Part shown: positions 47,070-55,779 of the stretch, piece after piece
How the letters are laid out: each line of letters starts with the position of its first letter
Position numbering within the stretch: position 1 is the first letter of the stretch
Source: a virus
Length of the DNA: 56,377 nt
Direction: 5' to 3' (one strand)
Virus record (IMG/VR): IMGVR_UViG_3300042465_002016
Span: 1 to 56,377 of that record
Position numbers and translations under genes: made by a program
The notes under the pieces: model-generated
Told to the model about the DNA's origin: nothing
What the model saw: only the letters and a program-made list of their open reading frames with translations
The model's database searches: none

Positions 47070-47143
47070 GCACCAGTAGCCAAGTTGGTTAAGGCACCGA
47101 ACTCATAATTCGGCTATCATAGGTTCAAGTCCTATCTGGTGTA
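47070..47143 (+). tRNA. tRNA with CAT anticodon (Met or Ile2)
   Basis: Acceptor GCACCAG with CTGGTGT, D-stem GCC/GGC, anticodon arm with CTCATAA, T-arm ATAGG-TTCAAGT-CCTAT. Elongator Met versus lysidine-modified Ile cannot be decided by anticodon alone. Confidence 0.85.
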
Positions 47144-47147
47144 CGAA

Positions 47148-47220
47148 TGGGGATTAGCTCAGCAGGCAGAGCGGGAAGCTGTTAACTTCTAGGTCGCTGG
47201 TTCGAATCCAGCATCCCCAG
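47148..47220 (+). tRNA. tRNA-Asn (GTT)
   Basis: Acceptor TGGGGAT with ATCCCCA, D-stem GCTC/GAGC, anticodon loop CTGTTAA, T-arm GCTGG-TTCGAAT-CCAGC. Confidence 0.92.
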
Positions 47221-47224
47221 CTAA

Positions 47225-47295
47225 GCGAGTGTTGCATAATGGTAGTGCACCATCCTTCCAAGTTGGTAGTGCCAGTTCGATTCTGGTCACTCGCT
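47225..47295 (+). tRNA. tRNA-Gly (TCC)
   Basis: Acceptor GCGAGTG with CACTCGC, D-stem TGCA/TGCA, anticodon loop CTTCCAA, T-arm GCCAG-TTCGATT-CTGGT. Only 4 bases after tRNA-Asn. Confidence 0.9.
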
Positions 47296-47314
47296 CTATG
47301 TTAAGCCAAATGGC

Positions 47315-47344
47315 TTGACTTTTTAATAATGAAGGGTGTATAAT
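47315..47344 (+). promoter_or_regulatory. leaderless promoter
   Basis: TTGACT (47315-47320), 18 bases, TATAAT (47339-47344), 6 bases, ATG 47351. Confidence 0.68.
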
Positions 47345-47350
47345 ATAAAT

Positions 47351-47563
47351 ATGGATAAAGATAATTTAGCGAATACGCATAGAAATGATGCAGTAACGAT
47401 TATGATGAATTCAATAAACGAAGATAATAGGAAGCTTTGTTTATCGAATGGATTAACTGAAGAGGAAGCTGATCAGCATATAGATAATGCTCAGGCTTCA
47501 TTAGGAATGATTATGTATAACATGTATGACAAGCTAGTAGAGGCTAAGGTTATAGTGGTATAA
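47351..47563 (+). CDS. 70-residue helical protein, leaderless
   Basis: MDKDNLANTHRNDAVTIMMN, helical and acidic. ATG 6 bases after TATAAT. Its last codons overlap the -10 of the following gene. Confidence 0.66.
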   Translation: MDKDNLANTHRNDAVTIMMNSINEDNRKLCLSNGLTEEEADQHIDNAQASLGMIMYNMYDKLVEAKVIVV

Positions 47564-47570
47564 TCAAAAA

Positions 47571-47717
47571 ATGGGACGAAACCATTTTGCTAAAACTTTT
47601 GCTTCACCTTACTTTCAAAGTAGTTACTATAAAAACGAGACTACTGGTGGAAAGATGGAAAAAAGAATAGAAAGATGGTTTAAAAGATTCTTTAAGAAAG
47701 ATAAAAAAGAATCTTAG
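47571..47717 (+). CDS. 48-residue basic protein, leaderless
   Basis: MGRNHFAKTFASPYFQSSYY, then KRIERWFKRFFKK, strongly basic amphipathic. TATAAT (47559-47564) is 6 bases before the ATG and straddles the previous stop codon. Confidence 0.6.
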   Translation: MGRNHFAKTFASPYFQSSYYKNETTGGKMEKRIERWFKRFFKKDKKES

Positions 47718-47718
47718 T

Positions 47719-48420
47719 TTATTTCTCTAAAGTGCTTTTAGCACTAAACATACTTTGAAATTCTGGCAACACTATCTTTTTAAAAGAAATGTCATCTGTA
47801 GATAAGAATATATCTTTTGTGTAGTTTATTCCTTGTCTTTCAGATCTAATAATATGGCTGCCATATACTTTTACGTCTTGGTACTCAGTTCCACCAACAT
47901 TAAAAGTATTACCATACATAGATCTCCATAAAAGTTCTGGGTATTGGTCTATAATTTTCTTTAGCTTTTCTTTCTCCATGTGCATTGGGACATGAAGTTC
48001 ATAATCTAACGGATCAAGTATGTTATTTTTCTTTAGTCTGTCATTAGTTGAAAACAGTTTTCTAATGTAAGAGGAAGATCTTGCTATTTTTTGATATCTG
48101 ACAATCTTTTCAGACAACAAACCTCCATGAAGAGTATCTATTTTATCTATCTTTTGTAAGATAAAGAAGTCGTCATTCATTAAAAAGAATTCTTCAGGGG
48201 TTAAATCTGAATGGCATAGGGCATTAAGATTAGATATAGCATTATGATATTTACTATTATTTTGGTCAACGTATATATAATTTCCAATGTACCAGTCTGG
48301 CTTACCGCCTACTACCCAGATATTGGCTTCTGGAAAACTGTTTAGTACTGACCTAATAGAATACCTTAGCTCTTCATTTTCACCAATACGACATATGTAT
48401 ATAAAGTTCATATTCCCCAT
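47719..48420 (-). CDS. Stealth-like sugar-phosphate transferase (CR2-type)
   Basis: 233 residues. R11-x3-NEELRYSIRS (15-24), IWVVGGKPDWY (34-44), NDDFF (82-86) and a later ELHVPM (141-146) follow the layout of Stealth conserved region 2, whose members transfer sugar-phosphate units to polysaccharides. Length is shorter than full Stealth proteins, so only the core is present. It converges with the early plus-strand genes and diverges from the glycan operon to its right. Confidence 0.72.
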   Translation of the reverse strand: MGNMNFIYICRIGENEELRYSIRSVLNSFPEANIWVVGGKPDWYIGNYIYVDQNNSKYHNAISNLNALCHSDLTPEEFFLMNDDFFILQKIDKIDTLHGGLLSEKIVRYQKIARSSSYIRKLFSTNDRLKKNNILDPLDYELHVPMHMEKEKLKKIIDQYPELLWRSMYGNTFNVGGTEYQDVKVYGSHIIRSERQGINYTKDIFLSTDDISFKKIVLPEFQSMFSAKSTLEK

Positions 48421-48486
48421 ACCTTTTATAATAGTATAACATATTTAGGCGTGATATAATATAAAGAATACAAAGATAGGGTGGCA

Positions 48487-49446
48487 ATGTCAAATATAGT
48501 CTTTCTGGGGAACTTTGAGGTTCCTTATAGTAGTGAGAATCATCATGTAAAGTCTTTAGAGTCCCTTGGACATACCGTTCAAAAAATGCAGGAAAAGAAA
48601 TCGACTAGTGAGTCTATCCTTAACGCAGCACTTAATAGTGATCTGTTTGTTTGGGTTCATACACATAAGTGGGCAACTCCTGGAAATATCTCTATGGATG
48701 AGGTATTAATAAAACTTAAAGATGCTGGCATTCCTACAATGAGCTACCACCTAGACTTATGGATGGGTATTGAAAGACAGAAAGACTTAGAGCAAGATAA
48801 CTTTTATAAAACCATTGGTCATTTCTTTACTGTAGATAAACTAATGGCTGATTGGTTTAATGAAAATACATCAGTAACTGGACACTTCTTGACTGCAGGG
48901 GTATACGATAAAGAGTGTTACATTCATTCTGATTACAACCAATATGACTTTCAATATGATGTTATTTTTGTTGGCAGCAAAGGATACCACCATGAGTATA
49001 AATATAGACCAGAGTTAGTAGACTTTTTAAGAAAAACATATGGTAAAAAATTCTTACATGTTGGTGGGGATGGAGATACTGGAACAGTTCGTGGAGATGA
49101 TCTAAACAAGATTTATGCTAAGAGTAAAATTGCTATTGGCGATAGCCTTAATATAGGCTTCAATTACCCATACTATACAAGTGATAGATTATTTGAAAGT
49201 ACTGGTCGTGGTGGTTTTACTATCTACCCTCGCATTAAAGGGTTGGAAGATTATTTTATTGATAAAGAAGAAATTGTTTTTTACGAGCATGGTAACTTAG
49301 TTGATCTTAAAACAAAGATAGATTACTATCTGCTAGATGGAATATCAAGAGAAAAAATAAGATATGCTGGTCACAACAGAACAAAGAATGAACACACATA
49401 TGTCCATAGATGGACTGCAATCTTAGAAGAGTTGGGTATTAAATGA
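48487..49446 (+). CDS. GT-B glycosyltransferase (CgeB/GT4-like)
   Basis: 319 residues. N-terminal IVFLGNFEVPYSSENHHVKSL, and C-terminal VIFVGSKGYHHEYKYRPEL, GRGGFTIYPRIKGLEDYF, the GT-B donor-side pattern (here GRGGF replaces the usual EAxACG). ATG 48487 chosen over GTG 48481 because TAGGGTGG ends just before it. First gene of a seven-gene operon with overlapping ends; a TATAAT is about 30 bases upstream. Confidence 0.8.
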   Translation: MSNIVFLGNFEVPYSSENHHVKSLESLGHTVQKMQEKKSTSESILNAALNSDLFVWVHTHKWATPGNISMDEVLIKLKDAGIPTMSYHLDLWMGIERQKDLEQDNFYKTIGHFFTVDKLMADWFNENTSVTGHFLTAGVYDKECYIHSDYNQYDFQYDVIFVGSKGYHHEYKYRPELVDFLRKTYGKKFLHVGGDGDTGTVRGDDLNKIYAKSKIAIGDSLNIGFNYPYYTSDRLFESTGRGGFTIYPRIKGLEDYFIDKEEIVFYEHGNLVDLKTKIDYYLLDGISREKIRYAGHNRTKNEHTYVHRWTAILEELGIK

Positions 49447-50327
49447 ATTGCTTAGTAACTGGAGGAGCAGGCTTCATTGGATCTAATCTTGTTGATAAGC
49501 TTATAGACCTTGGTCATAATGTTATCTGTATAGATAATGAGTCAGCAGAGTGTCATGAGCAATTTTACTGGAACTTAAAAGCAAATAATTATAAATATGA
49601 TATCTGTGATTATAATAAGATAGAACATTTATTTAATGGAATTGACTATGTATTTCATATTGCATCTGATGCAAGAATTCAACCAGCAATCCTAAACCCT
49701 AAAAAATCTATTGAGTCTAACGCAGTAGGAACTGCTAATGTGTTAGAACTATCTCGATTAGCAAAAGTAAAAAAGTTTGTTTATTCTAGTACATCCTCTG
49801 CCTATGGCAAGAAAGCAATACTTCCAAACATAGAAACACAACCATCCGACCCACTGACACCATACTCTGCGGCAAAAGTATTTGGTGAAAACCTTGCAAG
49901 AGTTTACTATAATCTTTATGGTCTTGAGACTATATCACTTAGATACTTCAATGTTTATGGAGATAGACAGCCACTTAAAGGCCAGTATGCACCAGTAATA
50001 GGGTTATTCTTAAAGCAGTACCATGAAGGAAAAGCTTTGACAGTTGTTGGAGATGGTTCTCAGCGCAGAGACTTTACACATATATCTGATGTAGTAGAAG
50101 CAAACATTCTTGCATCTGAAGCGAGTCATGGTTTTGGTGAGGTATATAACATTGGGTATGGAAGTAACTATTCTATAATTGATATTGCTAATATGATTTC
50201 AAATGATGTTAAGTTTATCCCGTCAAGAATTGGTGAGGTGCAAGAAACTCTTGCGTCTAATGAAAAATTTAAAGGTTTAACTGGATGGACACCAAAAGTA
50301 TCATTAATAGACTGGTTGCAGAAATGA
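49443..50327 (+). CDS. NAD-dependent nucleotide-sugar epimerase/dehydratase
   Basis: 294 residues. GGAGFIG at 7-13, YSSTSSAYG with Ser/Thr near 115-119, Tyr141-x3-Lys145 (YSAAK), RYFNVYGDRQ and RRDFTHISDV, typical of extended SDR UDP-sugar epimerases/dehydratases. Likely prepares a nucleotide sugar for the neighbouring glycosyltransferases. Start overlaps the previous stop by four bases. Confidence 0.9.
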   Translation: MNCLVTGGAGFIGSNLVDKLIDLGHNVICIDNESAECHEQFYWNLKANNYKYDICDYNKIEHLFNGIDYVFHIASDARIQPAILNPKKSIESNAVGTANVLELSRLAKVKKFVYSSTSSAYGKKAILPNIETQPSDPLTPYSAAKVFGENLARVYYNLYGLETISLRYFNVYGDRQPLKGQYAPVIGLFLKQYHEGKALTVVGDGSQRRDFTHISDVVEANILASEASHGFGEVYNIGYGSNYSIIDIANMISNDVKFIPSRIGEVQETLASNEKFKGLTGWTPKVSLIDWLQK

Positions 50328-51037
50328 CAGAAATGAAAAAAGTAATAGTTAATGGTGAGTTTGAGATTACTTTGCCAGAACATCGTGCTGCTCGCCCCGA
50401 ATGGTACGAACCTAAAGGTTGGGAAAAACCAAGATTAAGACACATGTCTAAAAATATTTCTTCTGGAGATGTTATGTACTATGTTGGTGCAGAAGAAGGC
50501 GAGTTTGCTGCACTATGTCAAATGTGGGGTGCGGAAGTAGTTGTATTTGAACCAAACCCTAAAGTCTGGTCACACTTTCCATTGCTTTGGAGTGCAAACA
50601 ATTTAGATCTTCCAATAGTTTGTATTCCTGGATTTGCATCTGATAAGATAAACAATCTTTCAAGAATATATTATAATGAATGGCCACCAGAAGTTAACAA
50701 CGTAATTGAAGCAGCCCACGGATTTAAAGAACTATACCTTGAAGGAGAGTCCTATGGTCAGATTACTATAGACTCTTGTGTATATGATCATGGTATTAAG
50801 CCACCTACCGCCATCTCATTGGACGTAGAGGGCAGTGAGTGGAGGGTCCTAGGAGGGGCTGAGAAGGTGCTTAGAGAGCACAAACCAAAGATTTGGTTAT
50901 CTGGACACCCTGAGTTTATGTTACAGCAATGGAATGAATCTTTATATAATCTTAGACAATGGATTAAAGGATTAGGTTATACTGAAATAATTTTAGACTA
51001 TCAACATGAGGTTCACTTATACTATGAATCAATCTAA
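50324..51037 (+). CDS. FkbM-type methyltransferase
   Basis: 237 residues from ATG 50324 (ATGA overlap). SAM-binding VGAEEGE (54-60), VVFEPNPKVW (73-82) and SLDVEGSEWRVL match the FkbM family, which methylates sugar or polyketide hydroxyl groups. An in-frame ATG at 50285 would overlap the upstream gene by more than 40 bases. Confidence 0.85.
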   Translation: MTEMKKVIVNGEFEITLPEHRAARPEWYEPKGWEKPRLRHMSKNISSGDVMYYVGAEEGEFAALCQMWGAEVVVFEPNPKVWSHFPLLWSANNLDLPIVCIPGFASDKINNLSRIYYNEWPPEVNNVIEAAHGFKELYLEGESYGQITIDSCVYDHGIKPPTAISLDVEGSEWRVLGGAEKVLREHKPKIWLSGHPEFMLQQWNESLYNLRQWIKGLGYTEIILDYQHEVHLYYESI

Positions 51038-51572
51038 AATTTTTTGGGATAACGCTGCAAAAGATCCAGATGTTAGGTATAAATATATTGCAGACGAGTG
51101 GGCTTCTACTGAAACATTTTTAAATCTTATAGAAAATAATAACGATAACTGGAACAATGTTTTAGAAATTGGATGTGGGATAGGAAGGCTGTTAGTTCCT
51201 TTAGCAGACAAGTATGGCGAATGTAATTTTTACGGATTAGATATTTCTGATGAAATGATAAACCTTGCACCTAAAAGAGATAATATAAAGTATCAAAAAG
51301 TTGGAAACAATCTTGATTTAGTATATTCAATGTTGGTCTTTCAACATATTGAGCACCAAGAAAAGATTAACTACATAAAACTTGCTTATGAAAAATTAAA
51401 AGTTGGTGGCAATTTATTCTTTCAATTTGTTATTGGAGAGGAAAACTCTCCATACTCTTATCAAACATCAAAGTTTGAAATCTACAGGATATTAAATAGT
51501 GCAGGATTTAAAGACTTAATTTTTACAGACCACATGCATCCTGAATGGATGTTTGTTAGGGCTACAAAATGA
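51024..51572 (+). CDS. class I SAM-dependent methyltransferase
   Basis: 182 residues from ATG 51024. VLEIGCGIGRLLVPLA (47-62), FYGLDISDEMI and VYSMLVFQHI are the classical motifs. Probably modifies the same glycan. Overlaps both neighbours. Confidence 0.85.
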   Translation: MNQSKIFWDNAAKDPDVRYKYIADEWASTETFLNLIENNNDNWNNVLEIGCGIGRLLVPLADKYGECNFYGLDISDEMINLAPKRDNIKYQKVGNNLDLVYSMLVFQHIEHQEKINYIKLAYEKLKVGGNLFFQFVIGEENSPYSYQTSKFEIYRILNSAGFKDLIFTDHMHPEWMFVRATK

Positions 51573-52417
51573 TTAATGCATACCTTTACTCTCATGATGG
51601 ACAAGACTATGCAAATGACAAATGGGACTATGGATTATTAAAAGAAATATTTGATAAGAATGAAGTAGATCAGGTAAGGGTTACAGAGATTCCAAAAGGA
51701 GATAAAGCCTTTGTTGTAATCCCTGGACCACAGACTGCTGGCAATGAAGAACTTTTGTCTAATGAATTAAATAAACTTTCTAGAGTTGTTTTATTTATTA
51801 CTGGTGATGAAGAAGGTAAGTTTGACATAGAAAAGATTGTTCATCCCAATATTGAGGTATGGATACAATACCCACATGTAAAACATGAAAAATATAACAA
51901 GCTACCAGTAGGTGTTCCACAGCATTTATCTAAAAATCTTCCACCATATCCAGAAAAAGAATATGATTTATTTTTTGCTGGTCAGATAACTCATCAGAGA
52001 AGAAGTCAATTAGCAGAAGCAATTCAAAAAATACCAAATTCTGTTTTTAAACCAACATCAGGCTTTGCACAAGGAGATACTCCATCAGAATACTATAAGT
52101 CTTTGTCTAAAACTAGGATAGCACCTGCTCCAAGTGGTGCAGTAGTTATAGATTCTTTTAGATTATTTGAAGCAATAGAGCTATTATGTCTACCAATATC
52201 AGATAATATAGATTCAACAGGAAACTATGTAGAATTCTATAAGTCTATATTTGGAAAAACAATGCCAGTTGATAGCGTTTCTAATTGGGCAGACATAAAG
52301 AATATGCTTCCTGGTATGCTAAGTCAGTACCCAAAAAATATGCATCAGGTTGTTACTTGGTGGATAAAATACAAAAGAGATTTATCTATCAAAATTATGG
52401 AGCAAATTAATGCATAA
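51569..52417 (+). CDS. exostosin-like glycosyltransferase (GT47-like)
   Basis: 282 residues. YDLFFAGQITHQRRSQL near residue 131 and IAPAPSGAVVIDSFRLFEAIELLCLPI near 185 form the donor-binding layout of exostosin-like GT-B enzymes. Likely adds a sugar to the glycan made by this operon. Confidence 0.78.
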   Translation: MINAYLYSHDGQDYANDKWDYGLLKEIFDKNEVDQVRVTEIPKGDKAFVVIPGPQTAGNEELLSNELNKLSRVVLFITGDEEGKFDIEKIVHPNIEVWIQYPHVKHEKYNKLPVGVPQHLSKNLPPYPEKEYDLFFAGQITHQRRSQLAEAIQKIPNSVFKPTSGFAQGDTPSEYYKSLSKTRIAPAPSGAVVIDSFRLFEAIELLCLPISDNIDSTGNYVEFYKSIFGKTMPVDSVSNWADIKNMLPGMLSQYPKNMHQVVTWWIKYKRDLSIKIMEQINA

Positions 52418-53171
52418 AAATGACGTAACTATTATTCTTGCAACATCAATTATTCCAGATCATCCAAGTACAGAAATGATTGATGAAACTATTAAATCTA
52501 TTAGACATCACTTTCCAGATAACGAAATAATTATGCAGATTGATGGATTACGCAGGGAACAACAGCATAGAAAGGCAGACTATGATGAGTATAAAAATCG
52601 AATTCTTTGGAAATGTTTGCATGAATACAAAAATGTGTTACCAATAATTTTTGATAAACATAGCCATCAAACTACGATGATGCGTAAAACTATTGACCTA
52701 ATACAAACTTCTTTGCTTCTGTATGTAGAAGGTGATGCACCATTAGTGACTGATGAAGTAATTGAATGGAATAAGTGTCTTGATTTTATTGAATATGAAA
52801 AAGCAAATACAATTCGTTTTCATTTTGAAGCTTTAATTCCTGAACCTCATAAGCATTTGATGTTTGGTTTAGAAGATGGGTTTATGAAAACTGCACAATG
52901 GAGTCAAAGGCCACACCTGACTAGGGTCTCTTATTATAAAAATGTTATCCTTCCTCCACTAAAAGAAAAAACTTTTATTGAAGATGACACACATGGAATA
53001 ATTCAAGACGATATTCTCCCATATGATAAATTTAGTATAGATGGATGGAATAAACATAAGCTTTGGATTTACCACCCTGAAGGAAATATAAAAAGATCCT
53101 ATCATTTAGATGGAAGACAGGGAACAAGAAAGTTTACAAGCGATGATGATGTTTGGGGATATAAAAAATGA
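52410..53171 (+). CDS. GT-A glycosyltransferase-like protein
   Basis: 253 residues. VTIILATSIIPDHPSTEMIDETI at the N-terminus, then LLLYVEGDAPLVTD with an acidic EGDAP in the place of the DXD, and a PHLTRVSYY segment. GT-A-like fold is plausible; the DXD is degenerate, so activity is uncertain. Confidence 0.68.
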   Translation: MHKNDVTIILATSIIPDHPSTEMIDETIKSIRHHFPDNEIIMQIDGLRREQQHRKADYDEYKNRILWKCLHEYKNVLPIIFDKHSHQTTMMRKTIDLIQTSLLLYVEGDAPLVTDEVIEWNKCLDFIEYEKANTIRFHFEALIPEPHKHLMFGLEDGFMKTAQWSQRPHLTRVSYYKNVILPPLKEKTFIEDDTHGIIQDDILPYDKFSIDGWNKHKLWIYHPEGNIKRSYHLDGRQGTRKFTSDDDVWGYKK

Positions 53172-54205
53172 GACTAGGAATCATTGCAAGATCAGACAAC
53201 ACTGGACTAGGCAATCAAACAAGAGAACTTGTTAACATGCTTAACCCAGACAAGATACTACTAATTGATTCATCACATTTTAACGGGAATCAACAACATC
53301 CAGAATGGTATGAAGGATATAACTATAGAAAAACATCTGTAGGAATGCCAACAACAAAAGAATATCTTAGATTCTTACAGGACATTGATGTAGTATTAAG
53401 CTGTGAAACATTTTATAGTCCTAATTTTATAGACTTAGCTAGGAAGCATAATGTAAAAACAATATTGCAGTACAACTATGAACTCTTTGGTCATATGAAT
53501 AATCCAAGCCTAACACTTCCAGATGTTTTGTTATCACCAAGTCTATGGAACATTGAGATAGTTCAAAGAATGTTTGGAGATAAAACCAAAGTAATTCATT
53601 TGCCACCACCAACAACGACATCAATATTTGATGAGGCTAGAGCAAATAACTTATCTAAAACCCACAAAAGAATTCTTCATATTGGTGGAAAGAAAGCTGC
53701 CAAAGACAGAAATGGTACAGAGTCTATATTAGAAATGATGACAAAATCTAAAGCTGATTTTGAGTTAGTAATCAAAACACAAACAGATCTAAAGGTTAAA
53801 GCCAAAGACTCAAGAATAACTATCGATACTGATAACATCAAGAACAGACAAGACCTTTACTCTGGCTATGATGCTATGATATTACCAAGAAGATATGCTG
53901 GATTATGCTTGCCAATGAATGAGGCATTGATTAGTGGACTACCTGTATTTATGACAGATATCTCTCCTAACAATATTGTTCTTCCAAGTCAATGGCTTAT
54001 CCCTTCAGAAAAAATAGGATCATTTCAAACCAAATCAATGGTAGACATATATACTCCAAACCTTGATAAGTTTGCTAGGATTATTGATGATTATGTTGAG
54101 AACTCTAATAAGACAAAGAGTAAGCAGCAGGCTGTTGAACTAGGGTTTAATCATTTTTCTGTTGAAAACCTTAAAGATAAATACCTAGAAATAATAAACG
54201 GGTAA
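53168..54205 (+). CDS. GT4-like glycosyltransferase
   Basis: 345 residues. IIARSDNTGLGNQTREL (4-20) is a GT-B N-terminus; HIGGKKAAKDRNGTESIL, DAMILPRRYAGLCLPMNEALISGLPVF give the GT4 C-terminal layout with Glu in NEA. Last gene of the operon; overlaps the previous by four bases. Confidence 0.8.
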   Translation: MRLGIIARSDNTGLGNQTRELVNMLNPDKILLIDSSHFNGNQQHPEWYEGYNYRKTSVGMPTTKEYLRFLQDIDVVLSCETFYSPNFIDLARKHNVKTILQYNYELFGHMNNPSLTLPDVLLSPSLWNIEIVQRMFGDKTKVIHLPPPTTTSIFDEARANNLSKTHKRILHIGGKKAAKDRNGTESILEMMTKSKADFELVIKTQTDLKVKAKDSRITIDTDNIKNRQDLYSGYDAMILPRRYAGLCLPMNEALISGLPVFMTDISPNNIVLPSQWLIPSEKIGSFQTKSMVDIYTPNLDKFARIIDDYVENSNKTKSKQQAVELGFNHFSVENLKDKYLEIING

Positions 54206-54235
54206 CAAAAAAGCCAGCCTATCTCTAGACTGGCT
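54206..54235. terminator. terminator between convergent genes
   Basis: AGCCAG (54212-54217) and CTGGCT (54230-54235) pair across 12 bases. The minus strand continues into a T-run, so it ends the holin-like gene; it may also slow the plus-strand operon. Confidence 0.75.
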
Positions 54236-54251
54236 AATCTGTAAGTATATA

Positions 54252-54524
54252 CTACTTCTTTGGAGCTGCTGCCTTCTTAGCAACTCGCTTTGCAGGTGCC
54301 TTAGCAGCCTTTAGAGCCTCTTCTACGGCCTTAGCATCTGGTAGTACACCAAAAGCCTTGTCGTTTGGATTAATTGCTCTGATTGCCACTGGCGCAAGTG
54401 CTGCCACTAGAGCAGTCCATAGATCCTTTGGATCTGTAACTCCTGCCATATATAGGGCAAGGCCTGATGCCAGGACTGATCTTCCGTATGAGGCAAGTAC
54501 TGCCTTTAGTTGTGTTGTATTCAT
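54252..54524 (-). CDS. holin-like protein with Lys/Ala-rich tail
   Basis: 90 residues from ATG 54524, with AGGAGGAATA upstream. VLASGLALYMAGVTDPKDLW and LVAALAPVAIRAINPNDKAFG resemble actinophage putative holins, followed by an Ala/Lys tail (KRVAKKAAAPKK). No clear second helix, so the holin label is tentative. Alternatively a structural or DNA-binding tail protein. Confidence 0.5.
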   Translation of the reverse strand: MNTTQLKAVLASYGRSVLASGLALYMAGVTDPKDLWTALVAALAPVAIRAINPNDKAFGVLPDAKAVEEALKAAKAPAKRVAKKAAAPKK

Positions 54525-54532
54525 TATTCCTC

Positions 54533-54691
54533 CTAGGATATAACTCGTGTTAGTATTGTGAAGCCAATCCATAGACCAATAATTCCTGCGACTCCCGCAA
54601 AAACTGGTGGTGCTGGTACTGGCAATTTGAATGCAGCAAACACGATCCCGCATCCAAAACCTGTTAGTGTTGATAGTAGAACATCTTTCAT
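54533..54691 (-). CDS. XapX-domain membrane protein
   Basis: 52 residues: FGCGIVFAAFKLPVPAPPVFAG then VAGIIGLWIGF. LPVPAPP between two hydrophobic segments is the XapX signature of small membrane proteins. Function of XapX is not established. Gap from the next gene is one base. Confidence 0.72.
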   Translation of the reverse strand: MKDVLLSTLTGFGCGIVFAAFKLPVPAPPVFAGVAGIIGLWIGFTILTRVIS

Positions 54692-54856
54692 TTAAATCTT
54701 CTCCGATTCTAATTCATTATAATGTTTATCACAAAGATCTAGTATTCTGATTTCACTGTTAGTCCAAATCTTAGTAGATTCTTCTTTACATTTTTCTTCT
54801 TCACAAATTTGAAATGCAGAAAGAGTTAGTTTTCTTGGATCTTTTAGCTTAAACAT
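54692..54856 (-). CDS. hypothetical Cys protein
   Basis: 54 residues from ATG 54856 (MFKLKDPRKLTLSAFQIC). CEEEKC and LCDKHY give a C-x4-C plus C-x2-H arrangement, perhaps a zinc fold. Overlaps the upstream gene by 8 bases. Confidence 0.58.
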   Translation of the reverse strand: MFKLKDPRKLTLSAFQICEEEKCKEESTKIWTNSEIRILDLCDKHYNELESEKI

Positions 54857-55265
54857 CTTGATCCTTTGGTAACACATTCTTTAATTCTTTATATGAAACA
54901 GAAATTTTCTTTAATAGTTCGTTGTTTGGTCCTGCAACTACATCACCATATTTTTCAAAATATTCAATAGATGGATCAACCTCAGCAACAAACTTATTTA
55001 AAGCAGACTGAACATTTTCTATATACTCAAATGCCCAATCTCTTGATTCAGAAATAAAATTTAAAAAACTTTCTTGATGAATTTCTTCATCGGTCTTTAT
55101 ATCTTTACCAGATTGAACAGTGTCAATGTACTCTTGTAAAATAAACTTATCAATAATAGTTTTTGTTAATATATTATTTGCTTTTATCAAGGCACTTAGT
55201 GTTGCAGTATATGCAACAGCAAAAGAAACAGATAAGATACTTAGTATAACAATCGCAATTTTCAT
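54849..55265 (-). CDS. membrane-anchored hypothetical protein
   Basis: 138 residues. N-terminal hydrophobic anchor or signal (IAIVILSILSVSFAVAYTATL) and a long acidic helical region (QSGKDIKTDEEIHQESF...). No family recognised. Confidence 0.68.
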   Translation of the reverse strand: MKIAIVILSILSVSFAVAYTATLSALIKANNILTKTIIDKFILQEYIDTVQSGKDIKTDEEIHQESFLNFISESRDWAFEYIENVQSALNKFVAEVDPSIEYFEKYGDVVAGPNNELLKKISVSYKELKNVLPKDQDV

Positions 55266-55492
55266 TTTAAAGCTTCCCTAGTCACTAAAACAATTGCACC
55301 CTCTAGTTCTAGAGCGTGTTTTAATTGAACTACATATTGTAATGCAGCAATCTTTTCATCATGAACTAAATTAACAAACTTTCTTTCATCTAACTTTATT
55401 GTTAGGAAGTGTTCGTTGTCAATCAAGTCTACCTTAAATCCTTTTGGAGGTGCTACTTGATGAAAAGCTCTACGCATTTCATTTGTATACAT
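55262..55492 (-). CDS. hypothetical protein
   Basis: 76 residues (MYTNEMRRAFHQVAPPKGF, then HFLTIKLDERKFVNLVH). Beta-alpha, no family recognised. Overlaps the next gene by four bases. Confidence 0.66.
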   Translation of the reverse strand: MYTNEMRRAFHQVAPPKGFKVDLIDNEHFLTIKLDERKFVNLVHDEKIAALQYVVQLKHALELEGAIVLVTREALK

Positions 55493-55495
55493 TTT

Positions 55496-55777
55496 TTAAT
55501 CCGTTGTCATTTTCTGCCACATATCTGCCCAATCACTTTTTGATTTATGATTATTAAACTCTCTTGAAATTTCTCCACTTTCTAAGTATACACCACCCCA
55601 GACACCCCATTCTTTACCTGAGATGCCAACGGCAAAGCATTGCTTAACCATAGGGCATGCAGTACAGATCCCATCAATCTTTAATCTATTACTTACATTA
55701 TCTTCATACTCTTCAAAAAATAAATTTGTATCAAAATCACGACATGGAGCATCGTCTTTCCATAAATGCTGCTTCAT
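55496..55777 (-). CDS. whiB: WhiB-family iron-sulphur transcription regulator
   Basis: 93 residues, a normal WhiB length. Cys12, Cys38, Cys41 and Cys47 are the four cluster ligands (C-x25-C-x2-C-x5-C) and GVWGG at 58-62 is the family turn that contacts sigma factor. The C-terminal end lacks the usual strongly basic AT-hook-like tail, having only KSKSDW. WhiB proteins occur only in Actinobacteria and their phages. Candidate regulator of the promoter families described in this window. Confidence 0.92.
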   Translation of the reverse strand: MKQHLWKDDAPCRDFDTNLFFEEYEDNVSNRLKIDGICTACPMVKQCFAVGISGKEWGVWGGVYLESGEISREFNNHKSKSDWADMWQKMTTD

Positions 55778-55779
55778 GT

